The notes beneath the pieces are model-generated. The model was not told the origin of the DNA. It worked only from the letters and a program-made list of their open reading frames with translations, and made no database searches. The translations under genes and the position numbers were made by a program. A stretch of 64,000 nt of DNA, taken from Sapria himalayana (taxonomy: Eukaryota > Streptophyta > Magnoliopsida > Malpighiales > Rafflesiaceae). Within the stretch, counting starts at the first letter, position 1. The number at the start of each line of letters is the position of its first letter. The stretch spans positions 78,106 to 142,105 of the forward strand of contig JAREIK010018567.1 of the NCBI GenBank assembly GCA_029783825.1. The letters run 5' to 3'. Shown piece by piece: positions 27,556 through 39,350 of the stretch.

Positions 27556-27570
27556 AAACAATAATTGTTT
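27556..27570. repeat. Palindromic inversion junction of the array
   Basis: Forward monomer text (CACTAAATGCCTAAACA) turns directly into reverse-oriented text (TTGTGGTTTAGGAGTTTAG). The switch is centred on AAACAAT-A-ATTGTTT, a 15-bp inverted repeat with one central base at 27,563. Both sides are octamer blocks, in opposite directions. Confidence 0.88.
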
Positions 27571-30500
27571 TGTGGTTTAGGAGTTTAGTGATTTAATTGT
27601 TTAGACCTTTAGTGATTTATAGTTTTTTTTAATAATAAAAAACAAAAAATTTAATTTTTTTATTTTTTTTTAGTTTTTGAAGGTTGTAACCTTTAAAAAT
27701 ATAATAATATTTAATTTTTTTTAAATGTGAATATAATATTTAGTTATAATAGTCTTAATAATTATTATAATGTAAACTCAATATAAATAATTTTATTGAT
27801 AGATATTATAATAATGATCAATAAATAAATTAATAAATTTGTATTTATAAGAATGATATAAATTAAAATATAATTATAAAATCTAAAATGTTTCAAAATC
27901 AAAATAAGATATATTATTAAATAATAATTTTTTATTTTTAAAAGTTTGCCTCTTTTTATGACCATTTTTTTTGATGTAAAATAAATTATTTAAATTATAT
28001 ATGTCGCACTAATAATTTATTTAGTAATTAATATTTCTATAAAAATAAACTGATAGATAATTAAAATGAATATTTAAAATTATAATGAATACTAATAAAA
28101 CTGAGATTTATGATTTATTTTTTAGACTATACTAATTTAATGTTTTTAGTATTCATGGGCTTCGAGGTTTACGAGTTTAGTCATTTAGTCGTTTATAGGT
28201 TTTATATAAAAAATAAAATAACAAAAAATTTTTTTATTATTTTTTCTCATTTTTGAAGGTTATAACCTCTGAAAATATAATAATTTTTAAATTTTTTTTT
28301 TGAAAAGTGAATACATTTTTATGTTATAATAATCATAATAATTATATATCATATAAATTCAATATAAACTATTTTATTGATATTTATTATAATAATGATC
28401 ATAAAAAAGTAATAACCAATTATTAATAAGATAAATATTGTTTTAAATATATTTGCAAAACCTAAAATGACTCAAAATCAAAGTGAAATATTTTACTAAA
28501 TATTAATTTTAAATTTTTAAATTTTGTATCCATTTATAAGCCTATATATTTTTTGATGAAAAATAAATTATTTAAATTATATTTGTCTCACTAATAATTT
28601 ATTTTTTAATTTATATTTCTATAAAATTAAACTAATAAATAATTAAAATGTATATTTAAAATTATAATGAATACTAATAAAAATGAGATTTATGATTTAT
28701 TATGTAGGGTATAACTATTTAATTGTTTAATTATTTTTGTGGTTTTGGGGTTAAGGAGTTTATTGATTTATATGTTTCCACATTTTCGTGTTTATAGGTT
28801 TTATTTAATCAATAAATAACAAAAAATTTATTTTTATGAATTTTCGTGATTTTCAAAGGTTATGACCTTTAAAAATATAATAATTTTTTAATAGATCTAA
28901 AATATGAATACAATACTTAGTTATAATAATCGTAATAATTATATTTGTTGTAGATTCAATATAAAAAATGTATTAATATATATTATAATAATGATCAAAA
29001 AATAAATTAATAAACTATTATTAATAAGATAGATATTAATTAAAATATATTTGCAGAACCCAAAATAATTCAAAATCAAAGTAAATTATTTTACTAAATA
29101 AAATTTTAAATTTTTAAAATTTTGTTTATTTTTATAAGCTTGTTTTTTTTCATAAAAAATAATTTATTTAAATTATATCTATATCACTCATTCTTTATTT
29201 TGTAATTAATATTTCTATAAATATAAACTAAAAAATAATTAAAATAAATATTAAAAATTATAATGAATACAAATAAAAATGAGATTTATTATTTATTATT
29301 TAGGTTAAATAGGTTTAATGGTTTAAGTATTTAGGGGGTTTTGAGGTTTAGGAGTCTAGAGATTTAAATGTTTAGGCATTTAGTGGTTTATAAGTTTTAT
29401 TTAAATAATAAAATAATTAAAAATTATTTTTGTGATTTTTTATCCTTTTGAAGGTTATAACCTTTTAAATTATAATAATTTTTAAATTATTTTCAAATGT
29501 AAATATAATATTTAGTTATAATAACTTTTAATTATAAGATATGTTAATTGAATATAAGTAATTTTATTGTTCGATATTATAAAAATGATCAAATAATAAA
29601 TTAATAAACTATTATTAATAGGATTGATCGCAATTAAAATAAAATTGTAAAACCTAGATATAATGATTCAAAATCAAAGTAAAATATATTACTAAATAAT
29701 AATTTTTTGATTTTAAATTTTTACTTCTTTATATAAGCTTATTTTTTTTGATTAAAAATAAATTATTTAAATTATATTTGTCTCAGTCATTATTTATTTT
29801 GTGATTGATATTTCTATTAAAAATAAACTAATAAATAATTAAAATGAATATTTAAAATTATAATGAATACAAATTAAAATGAGATTCATGATTTATTATA
29901 TATGGTATACAGGTTTAATGGTTTGCTTATTTAGGAGTTTTGTCATTTAGGAGTTTAGCAATTTGTGTTTTTAGGCATTTAGTGGATTATAGGTATTATT
30001 TATATAATAAAAATTTAAAATTCTATTTATGATTTTTTCTGATTTTTAAAGGTTATAACCTTTGAAAATAAAATAATTTTTAAAATTTTTTGAAATGTGA
30101 AAACCATGTATAATTATATTAATCTTACTAATTATATATCATATAAATTCAATATAAATAATTTTAATGATAGATATTATAATAATGATGAAAAATTAAA
30201 TTAATAAACTATTATTAATAATATAAATATTAATTAAAATATATTTACATAACGAAAAATGATTCAAAATCAAATCATATTATATTACTAAATAATAATA
30301 TTTAATTTTTAAAATTTTACTTCTTTTTATAAGTTTATATTTTTTTTATTAAAATAAATTATTTAAATAATATCTGTCTTACTCGAAATTTATTTTGTAA
30401 TTAACTTTTCTAAAAAATTAAACTATAAATAATTAAAATGAATATTTAAAATTATAATAAATATAAATAAAAATAAGATTTATTATTTATTATGTAGTAT

Positions 30501-32574
30501 ATAACTGTTAAAAGGTTTATGTATTTATGGGTTTCGAGATTTATGAGCTTACTGATTTAAGTAAGTAAGCATTTAATGATATATAGGTTTTATTTAAAAA
30601 ATGAAATAACAAAAAATTTATTTTTATGATTTTTTCTCATTTTTTAAGGTTATAACCTTTGAAAATATTATAATTTTTAAATTTTTTTCAAAAGTGAACC
30701 AATATTTAGTTATAATAATCATTATATTTATATTTCATATAAATTCAATATAACCAATTTAATTGATATATATTCTAATAATGATCAAAAATAAATAAAT
30801 AATCTATTATTAATAAGATAAATATCAATTAAAATATAATTACAAAACCTAAAATAATTCATAAGCAAAGCAAAATATATTACAATATAATAATTTTTTG
30901 TTTTGAATTTTTTTTAATTTAAAAAGTTTATTAATATTTTTTGATTAAAGATAATTTATATAAATTATATTTGTGTAACTCATAATTTATTTTGTAATTA
31001 ATATTTATATAAAAATAAACAAATAAATAATTAAAATGAATATTTAAAATTATAATGATAAAAAAATTAGATTTATTAATTATTATTTAGGGTATACCAG
31101 TTTAATTTTAATTATATCTGTCTAACTAAAAATTTATTTTGTAATTAATATTTCTATAAATATAAACTGATAATAATTAAAATAAAAGTTTTAAATTATA
31201 CTGAATAAAAATTAAAATGAGATTTATGATTTATTATTAATGTATAATAGTTTACTGATTTTAGTATTTAGATGTTTTTTATTTTGAAAATTTAGCGATT
31301 TATGTTTTTAGGCATTTAGTGGTTTATAGATTTTATTTAAACAATAAAATAATAAAAAAAATTTATAATTTTTTCTCATTTTCATAGTTTATAACCTTTG
31401 AAAATATAATAATATTTAAAATTTTTTTAAATGAAAATATAATATTTTAGTTATAATAATATTAATAACTATATATCATATAAATTCAATATAAACAATT
31501 TTATTGATAGATATTATAATAATGATCAAAAATTAAATTAATAAACTATTAATAAAAAGATAGAAATTAATTAAAAAATATTTACAAAACCCAAATTGAT
31601 TCAAAATTAAAGTAAAATATATTACTAATAATAATTTTAAATTTTTAAATTTTTACTTCTTTTATATGCGTATTTATATTATTTCATTAAAAATAAATTA
31701 TTTAAATTATATTTGTAGCACTCATAATTTATTTTGTAGTAAATATTTCTATAAAAATAAACTAATAAATAATTAAAATGAATATTTAAAATTATAATAA
31801 ATAGAAATAAAAATTAGATTTATTATTTATTATGTATTATATATCGATTTAATGATTACGGTATTTAGGCATTACTGGTTCTAGGAGTTTACTTATTTAA
31901 ATGTGTATGCATTTATTAGTTTATAGGTTTTATTTAAAAAAACAAAAAACAATAAATTTATTTTTATTATTTTTTGATATTTTAAAAGGTTATATAACCT
32001 TAGAAAATATAATAATTTTTAAATTTTTTTCAAAAGTGAATTCAATATTTAGTTATAATAATCATTAAATTTATATATCATATAAATTCAATATAAACTA
32101 TTTTATTGATAAATATTCTAATAATGATCAAAAAATAAATTAATATTCTATTATTAATAAGTTAGATATCAATTATAATATAATTACAAACCCTAAAATG
32201 ATTCAGAAGCAAAGCAAAATATATTACTATATTATAATTTTTTGTTTTGAAATTTTTTTTTCTTTTAAAAACTTTATCTATATTATTTTGATGAAAAATA
32301 ATTTATTAAAATTATATTTGTGTAACTCATAATTTATTTTGTAATTAATATTTATATAAAAATAAACAAATAAATAATTAAATTTGAATATTTAAAATTA
32401 AAATGAAAATAAAAATGAGATTTATTATTTATTATTTAGGATATACAATTTAATTTAAATTAGATTTGTCTCACTAATAATTTATTTTGTAATTAATATT
32501 TCTATAAAAATAAACTGATAAATAATTAAAATAAAAATAAAAATTATACTGAATAAATAAAATAATTTATTTTG
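27561..32574 (-). repeat. Satellite array, block 4 (reverse)
   Basis: Monomers are read on the - strand: TTTANNNN octamers, then the palindrome, then the AATGATCAAAAA core. Monomer by monomer the block mirrors about 13.4-17.95 kb. It contains about one monomer that is deleted from the left arm (near 13,690). The join at about 32,450 is the truncated GATCTAATTTAAATTA type. No gene seen. Confidence 0.88.
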
Positions 32575-34938
32575 TTCCTCTCTCAACTCTAGAATGATTG
32601 CTAATGCTCTAACCAAAATAATAGGAGCCTTTACTTTATCTCTATTATGTCTCATTATATTTGATATTGTATCACTGGGCTATCAAAGGTAATTTGACTC
32701 ATGTACGCTAACAGACTAAACCAAAGTTGTACCCCTATGTGTTGAAATAGCTAGTTGTTGAGGATGCTATTTATATTGATTATTGTAATTTATTCTAAAA
32801 TATCTCTCATGTACACACTCAAATCAATTTTTTTAAAACATAGTTCACCTCTAAAAAAATAACCAACTTGTAGCCTATTAGAACAAACTAGCCCTAGGGT
32901 GGTTTGAGCAGGGCAAGAAGTATGGGCTCTCTTTCAATCAAGAATCAAAAAATTTATTTTATTGGCATGTCTAAGCCTTTTTTTAATATCCTCATGGATA
33001 TGAAAAGTATCATTTATTTCTTTTTATATTAAATGAGTTGTGTATACAAGCTCACAATACCCAAAAAGGTGTAAATGAATCATATTCAAATGTATAAATG
33101 GTTTTAATCATTGCTCTAAATATTAGTCTTGCATATTGACACTTGAGATCACAAATCAAAGGAAAATGTCATAGTGATATTTCCAATCCCAAGAATTTTA
33201 GCTATAAAAAGTTATAAAGAGTAGTACTCTAATTTTAACTATTTCTAGGGTCATGACTTTTGCTCTTGAGGAATGTCTAAAGTTACAATCATTCCTAGTG
33301 TAATGCCTTTGCAATATAAAGATAAAATGCACAAGCTATGGTCATATCCAATACTGTGACCCAGTATTATAGTGATTAAATATGTATTCATGATCATTCT
33401 TAGTGTCAAAACAATATGTTCAACAGAGAGACACAAGTTATGGCATATTCTCACCCCTTGAGTCATGACTTTGTGTTACATATACAAAAAGATAAATCTG
33501 TGACATTCCTAAAAGTTGTGAATTTCAATTTAAATTTAACACTTAGTCATTTGATTATAAAAGTGCAAAACATGAGATTTAGGATTTATGATTTATGGAT
33601 TAGGGTTATAGTTTATGGTTTAAGGTTTAGGATTTAAAGTTTAGGGTTTATGGTTTTTTTTTTGTTTTTTTTTGGAAAATACTTACTTTATTTATCATTT
33701 AGGCACACAACTTACAGGAGACTAAAAAGCTGACTAATTTAGGCCAACCCACCAAATCCTATGCACCTTAATGTTTATATGAATAAAATACATAAAAAAC
33801 ATAATGCCTATTAATTCCAAGCGTACGAATACAACTAAAATCACCTGGCATTCCAGGACCTCAGAGTTGGCATTGAGTCATTATGCGCACTGCGTCCTTT
33901 CCATTTGGATTCGTCCAAGCCTTTTCGAGGAACCTGAATGATGCACCATATTAAAACTATACAAATATAAGATTGTGCATGTGTGTGAGATGCAGCATCA
34001 AGCACTTGCCTATGTCATTGCTATGCAATGGAATACATGTAAAACTGAATACCCATAAATCCACAAGTCCATATCTACGGAACTTTTTCAATTCATTCTC
34101 ACCTCTGAATTTCACATTCTTTTGCTACATTGATCCTCAAAAGAGTATCTCTTAGGTTAGAATGCTTCCTCCTCGAGCTCCAAGAAGTGGCTGTATGTTG
34201 CACCGACAAAATATCAAAAAATCTGCATGCATTGGTGTGCATGTGTGATGAGGTCAATCTCATAGTCTAATTATCTACGCATACAACCAAGCTAGAATAC
34301 AAGTAAAATTACAAAATGCTATAAAGGTGGGTCCTCTGCTCCCGGGAGTGTAGCATCGCCTAATGTGTATTTACGAAATGCATTAGTGGGCCCCACTTAG
34401 AGATACTCATGGGTCCAGTTGCCCTCATTGCATGCTACATAGAGAACATACAAGATTGTGCGTGTGAGCATGTCATGATCCATCTCTAAAAGTACATGGT
34501 GCATACAAAGTCCAAAATACAAATAAGACTACAAACATAAACTACAAGTTTGAATCTTTCGCTCCCGTGTGGCTGGTCTAGACTCCATTGCTTACTGGCA
34601 CTGCTTGGCGATGCTTCTAATTTTTCCATCTCTCCGATTATTCATAGTTTCCCTGCTACTCCTGTTGGCGACAGTTGGGTGGCCCTCTATGCTGCCTGAT
34701 ATGGCTAGTGGGACCCACTTCTAGCCACTCATGGGTTTACTCCCGACCACTTTGCTCGGTCTCATCAGTTGTTTGAATGTTATCATCCCGGCTTGCTAGT
34801 TGTACCCGCTACAAGCTGGTGGCTCATACTTCTGGCTGCTTCTAGGACTTGCTGGCCCCTCTAAATGCAACACCAAATGGAAAAGAATATGTGCACGTGT
34901 GCACTATGGTCCGTCACTATGTGTGTGTGGAGCAGTAA
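32575..34938 (-). other. 2.4-kb non-satellite segment, right-arm copy
   Basis: This is the inverted copy of 10,921-13,392, clearly homologous from end to end but with many point differences and indels. It lacks about 100 bp present in the other copy between AGTCATGACTCAAGGGG and TGAGAATATG (about 12,403-12,507). The frame at 33,973-34,155 (+) resembles the one at 11,617-11,892 (-) for about 60 residues and then stops early, which speaks against a maintained protein. The T-rich tract (33,654-33,673) and the telomere-like tract (about 33,577-33,652) are conserved. Confidence 0.8.
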
Positions 34939-36108
34939 TATTAGGGTTAGAAGTTTAATAATTTAAGTATTTAGGTATTTTGTGGTTTATAGCTTTTATT
35001 TAAATAATTAAATAACAAAAAAAAAATTTATGATTTTTTATCATTTTCAAGGTTATAACCATTCAAAATATTATAATTTTTAATTTTTTTTCAAATGCTA
35101 ATACAATATTTTATTATAATAATCATAAAAATTAAATATCATGTAAATTCAATATAAATAATTTTATTGATCGATATTATAATACTGATCATAAAATAGA
35201 TTAATAAACTATTATTAATAAGATAGATATTAATTAAAATATATTTCCAAAAATTAAAACAATTCAAAATCAAAGTAAAGTTTATTACTAAATAATAATT
35301 TTTTATTTTTAAATTTTTGATTCTTTTTATAAGATTATAAATTTTTTTATGAAGATAAATTATTTAAATTATATTTGTCTCATTCATAATTTTATTTTGC
35401 AATTAATATTTCTATAAAAATAAACTAATAAATAATTAAAATGAATATTAAAATTATAATGAATACAAATAAAAATGAGATTTATGATTAATTATTTAGG
35501 GTATACCGGTTTAATGGTTTAAGTATTTAGGAGTTTAGGAGTTTAGTGATTTAAGTGTTTAGGCATTTAGTAGTTTATATGTTTTATTTAAATAATGAAA
35601 TAACAAAAAAAAATTTGTAATTTTTTTTTCATTTTCATAGGTACCTTTGAAAATATAATAATATTTAAAATTTTTTTAAATGTGAATACAATATTTAGTT
35701 ATTTTAATATTAATAATTATATATCATATAAATTCAATATAAACAATTTTATTGATAGATATTATAATAATGATCAAAAATAAATTAAAAACTATTAATA
35801 ATAAGATAGATATTAATTAAAAAATATTTACAATACCCAAATTGATTCAAGATTAAACTATAATATATTACTGTATAATAATTTTTAATTTTTAAATTTT
35901 TACTTATTTTATAAGTGTATGTATTATTTTTGATTAAAAATAAATTATTTAAATTATATTTGTCCCACTCATAATTTATTTTGTAATAAATATTTCTATA
36001 AAAATAAACTAATAATTAATTAAAATCAATATTTAAAATTATAATAAATAAAATAAAAATTAGATTTAATAATTATTAAGTAGTATATTGTGGTTTAATG
36101 GTTTATGT
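34939..36108 (-). repeat. Satellite array, block 5 (reverse)
   Basis: Roughly two reverse monomers lie between the 2.4-kb segment and the Copia element. The last monomer is interrupted in its octamer block at GGTTTATGT and resumes after 41,983. No gene seen. Confidence 0.88.
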
Positions 36109-36685
36109 TGTTGGGTAATTGCGCTTCCACAGTAGTGAGAGTAAAAACAGAAACAACAGAAAACACAGAAAAACAAGCAATATAATCCCAAGTTCTCAAG
36201 CATCCACAACACAATCAAAAAACGAGAAAATCAACACCGAAAATAACGTGGTTCGCTAGTCGCTCAGTACGACTAGCTAAATCAACCAGAAAACGCTTAT
36301 GCGTTACATATTAAAACCAAAACGGAAATGTCTTACAGTATGTAGCACACAGTAGTTGCGAAAATTCGCACAGAGAGAAGCGAGGGATGATGAACAGTTC
36401 CACGGGTCAAAAATAGCCACCAGAAAAATAAAATTACAAATCATTTTATATTAAAAAAAACATCCGGTTCATTTAACCGTAGCGGGTCGGATCATGGAAC
36501 CGGTCAGGCTCTGCTCCAAAAATTTCAGCCCACTGACCGGAAAGCTGGACCTCCGTCATTGTGCTACTGCTGTATTTCTGGGCTTTTAATATTTCCTTTC
36601 CTGCACTTACATGAAAATATTAAAACAGAAAAATATTTTGTTATACAAACAAATTATTAAATAAAAACAAATTACATATACATTA
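36109..36685 (-). repeat. 3' LTR of the Copia element
   Basis: 577 bp, running on the + strand from TGTTGGGTAATTGCGC to ACATATACATTA. It is collinear with 41,407-41,983 with scattered substitutions. The outer three bases (TTA) are counted as LTR because the nested and solo copies place their target duplications immediately beyond this point. Confidence 0.92.
36255..36277. other. Stem-loop conserved in the family's LTRs
   Basis: GCTAGTCG, a 7-base loop CTCAGTA, then CGACTAGC give an 8-bp perfect stem. The motif recurs in nearly the same form in the LTR copies near 37,867, 41,553, 44,860 and 57,028, with single changes in some. A role is not known from the sequence. Confidence 0.6.
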
Positions 36686-36698
36686 TTTTCCACCTTAA
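36686..36698 (-). other. Polypurine tract
   Basis: On the - strand, AAGGTGGAAAA lies directly before the first bases of the 3' LTR. This is the expected place and composition for the primer of plus-strand DNA synthesis. Confidence 0.75.
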
Positions 36699-36729
36699 TT
36701 TGTTTTGCATACAAATAGAGAGACACTCT

Positions 36730-37722
36730 CTATAAACAGTTAGTCCAATAGGAGTACATCTGATTTGATATGTTCAGTAAGTCAAGACAATGTCTAAGCT
36801 TATTCAGAGTAACAGGTTTGGTAAACATGTCAGCTAGATTATCAGAAGTTGCAATCTTCTTTACTTGTACCCTCTTCTCAGATTGAAGGAAATGATATCG
36901 CACATCAATGTGCTTTGTCCTCTCATGGTGCACTTGGTCTTTTTCTAAACAAATGGCACTTAGGTTGTCACAGAAAACTGTTGCATCCTGTTCATAAAGA
37001 CCAAGGTCCTTGAGAAAACCTTTCAGCCATATCCCTTCCTTCGCAGCTTCAGTCAGAGCCATATACTCTGCTTCAATAGAAGATAAAGTAATAGAAGATT
37101 GCAGTGTGACTTTCCAGCTAACTACAGTACCACATACAGTGAAGACAACTAGTCATAGACCGTCTACTGTCAACATCTCCTGCATAGTCAGAATCAGAAT
37201 ATCCTGCCAGCAAGAGTTCAGATTCATTACCAAATATCAGACCAACATCTGAAGTCCCCTTGAGGTACCTAAGTATCCTCTTAATAGCTTTCCAGTGCTC
37301 TTGACCAGGGTTTATCATAAACCTACTCACCGCACTTACTGCATGAGCAATATCAGGTCAGGTGCACACCATAAGATACATGAGGCTCCCGACATCACTA
37401 GAATAAGGAACCTTAGACATTTGTTCCTTGTCAAATTCAGATTGATGATAACATTCTAATGTCAGATGGAGGTTAGAAGCAAATGGTGTGGACAGAGGCT
37501 TACAAGAAGCCATTCCAAACCTAGATAGAAGTTTCTGAATATATTATTTCTGTGAAAGAAACAATTTTCTTTTAATTCTATCTCTTAATATTTCCATACC
37601 TAAAATTTGCTTTACTTTTCCAAGATCTTTCATATCAAATTCAAAACTGAGGAGATCTTTCAGTTCCTGAATATCAGATTTATTTCTGGCAGCAATAAGC
37701 ATATCATCTACATACAATAGTG
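36730..37722 (-). pseudogene. pol: Copia reverse transcriptase C-terminal part and RNase H (broken)
   Basis: Translation restarts beside the nested LTR with the reverse-transcriptase catalytic box LLYVDDM. It continues through the connection region (DMKDLGKVKQILGMEI, then HWKAIKRILRYLKGTSD) to RNase H (YSDSDYAGDVDSRRS, MALTEAAKEG, FCDNLSA, HERTKHIDVRYHF, NLADMFTKP). The order and spacing are those of Copia pol. Breaks are TAA at 37,544-37,546, TGA at 37,358-37,360 replacing the Arg expected before PDIAHAV, and a frameshift near 37,146. The end at 36,730 lies 44 bp before the 3' LTR, as is usual. Catalytic Asp residues of both domains are still visible, but no product with both domains could be made. 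Confidence 0.93.
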
Positions 37723-38281
37723 TTGGGCAATCGCGCTTCCACGGGTAGTGAGATTAAGAACAGAAAACATTAGAAAATACAAAAACAAGTAATATATATG
37801 TATCCCAATCCACAAGCATCCACGACAGAATCAAAATGAGAAATCAACACAGAAATAACGTGGATCGCTAGTCGCTCAGTACGACTAGCTACCTCCACCA
37901 GAAAATGCTTATGCGTTGCAGATTAAAATCAAGAATAGAATGTCTTACAGAATGCAGCATGGAGCAGTCGCGAAATCGCGCAGAGAGAGGAGAAGAGATG
38001 ATGAACAGTTCAACAGGGTTAAAAAAACAGCCGCCCGAAAAATAAATACAAATCATTTTATACAAAAATAAACATCCGGTTCATTTAACCGAAGCGGATC
38101 GGATCATGGAACGGGCTAGGCTCTGCTCCAAAAATTTCGGCCCGCTGACCAGTCAGCGGGACCTCCATTATTGTGCTACTTGCTGCATCCTCAGGCTTTT
38201 AATATTTCCTTTCCTACACTTACATGAAAAATATTAAAACAGATTATTAAGTAAAAAACAAATTACATATACAGCAAATAG
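37718..38281 (-). mobile_element. Nested solo LTR with target-site duplication
   Basis: The LTR is 37,723-38,276 (554 bp), flanked by AATAG at 37,718-37,722 and 38,277-38,281. It belongs to the same family as the host element's LTRs but is a distinct copy: TGTTGGGCAATCGCGC start, CACGGGTAGTG, and GCA end giving proper TG...CA termini. It splits the reverse-transcriptase coding region a few codons before YVDD. Because it is younger than the host element and has an intact duplication, it defines the exact LTR ends for the family. Confidence 0.95.
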
Positions 38282-39350
38282 CAAGTAGATATATGACTCA
38301 TCCTTGTGCCTTTTGAAATAAACACAGCAGTCATGGTCACACCTACTGTATTCATGACTAGTCATGAAACAGTCAAATCTCTTGTACCACTAACAGAAAG
38401 ACTACTTAAGTCCATAAAGGGACTTCAGAAGCTTGCACACATGGGTTTCCTTGCCTGATACCTCAAAGCCCTCAGGCTGGCTCATGAAGATCTCTTCATT
38501 GAGATCTCCATGAAGAAAAGCAGTTTTGACATCTAGTTGCTCAAGTTCAAGATTCTAATGTGCCACTAATGCTAGAAGCACTCTTATTGAGGTATGTCTG
38601 ACTACAGGAGAGAATATCTCATTGTAGTCAACACCCTCTTTCTGACTAAACCCTCTTGCAACTAGACGTGCCTTAAACTTTAAACCACCAGCAATTGAGG
38701 CATCTTCTTTCTTCTTGAAACCCCATTTGCAAGACACTATTTTTCTTCCCTTTGATTTAGGTACAATGATCCAGGTACCATTCTTATTGAAGAGATTCAA
38801 TTTCTTCATTCATGGCAACCAACCATGACTCAGACTCAGGACAATTAACAGCATTCCTGAAGGAGGATGGTTCAAGAATATCAATTTCTTCAGCAACTTG
38901 TAGGGCAAATCCTACAAACTCATCAAAGCCGAATCTCAAAGGAGGATCTATGTTTACCCTCCTTTGTCTATCCCTTGCAATGTAATAGGGAGTATACTTT
39001 TCAGGTGCAGTTTCAGGTTTAGGTTCAATAACAGATTCATGATCATTTTTATGATCAGCTATTGTTTGTCTAGAGACAATAGGTATCCTTCCTGGAGCAA
39101 CAGAATCAAATTTTAGCTCCACCTTAATTTCAGCTTGAGGAACATGAGATAGCTGAATAGGACTAAGTACTTGTTTAAGAATGACACTCTTGTCGAAGGT
39201 AACACCCCTAGAGAGTATAACTCTCTTTTCAGATGGTGACCAAATATCGAATCCTTTGATTCCATCACTATAACCAACAAATATTCCCTTGCGTGCTCGA
39301 GGTTCAAGCTTACCATCATCTACATGATAGTAGGCAATACACCCAAACAC
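38282..39350 (-). pseudogene. pol: Copia integrase tail and reverse transcriptase N-terminal part (broken)
   Basis: The first part (GCIAYYHVDDGKLEPRARKG, then GFDIWSPSEKRVILSRGVTF) is the integrase C-terminal region. After a variable linker come the reverse-transcriptase start (PSSFRNAVNCPESESW), KARLVARGFSQKEGVDYNE, FSPVVRHTSIRVLLALVA, then [18 protein letters not shown] and SLYGLK. Breaks are TAG at 39,351-39,353 separating it from integrase, a one-base insertion near 38,784 shifting the frame, TAG at 38,555-38,557, and TAGs at 38,402-38,404 and 38,390-38,392 in the conserved segment after YGLK. The gene is then interrupted by the nested LTR and resumes at 37,722. Confidence 0.92.

Larger units (their letters stand above)
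13393..27560 (+). repeat. Satellite array, block 3 (forward)
   Basis: About 24 forward monomers of mostly 580-600 bp follow one another. Up to about 17,945 the block belongs to the left arm of the inverted duplication. From there to 27,560 it is the spacer between the arms. Shortened joins occur where an octamer block ending ACTCATAAAC or ACTCGTAAACC runs straight into ATAATTTAAATAATTTA (about 18,540 and 26,490), and where GATCTAATTTAAATTA runs into a new GACTGGTATACCC-like start (about 13,498, 20,400 and 24,110). The part 23.9-27.56 kb repeats 2.45-6.15 kb directly. No gene seen. Confidence 0.9.

Noticed and set aside
27540..27600. Possible CRISPR-like or phage-like repeat structure
   Set aside because: Repeat units are hundreds of bases long without spacers, the DNA is eukaryotic in character, and no cas-like coding exists.
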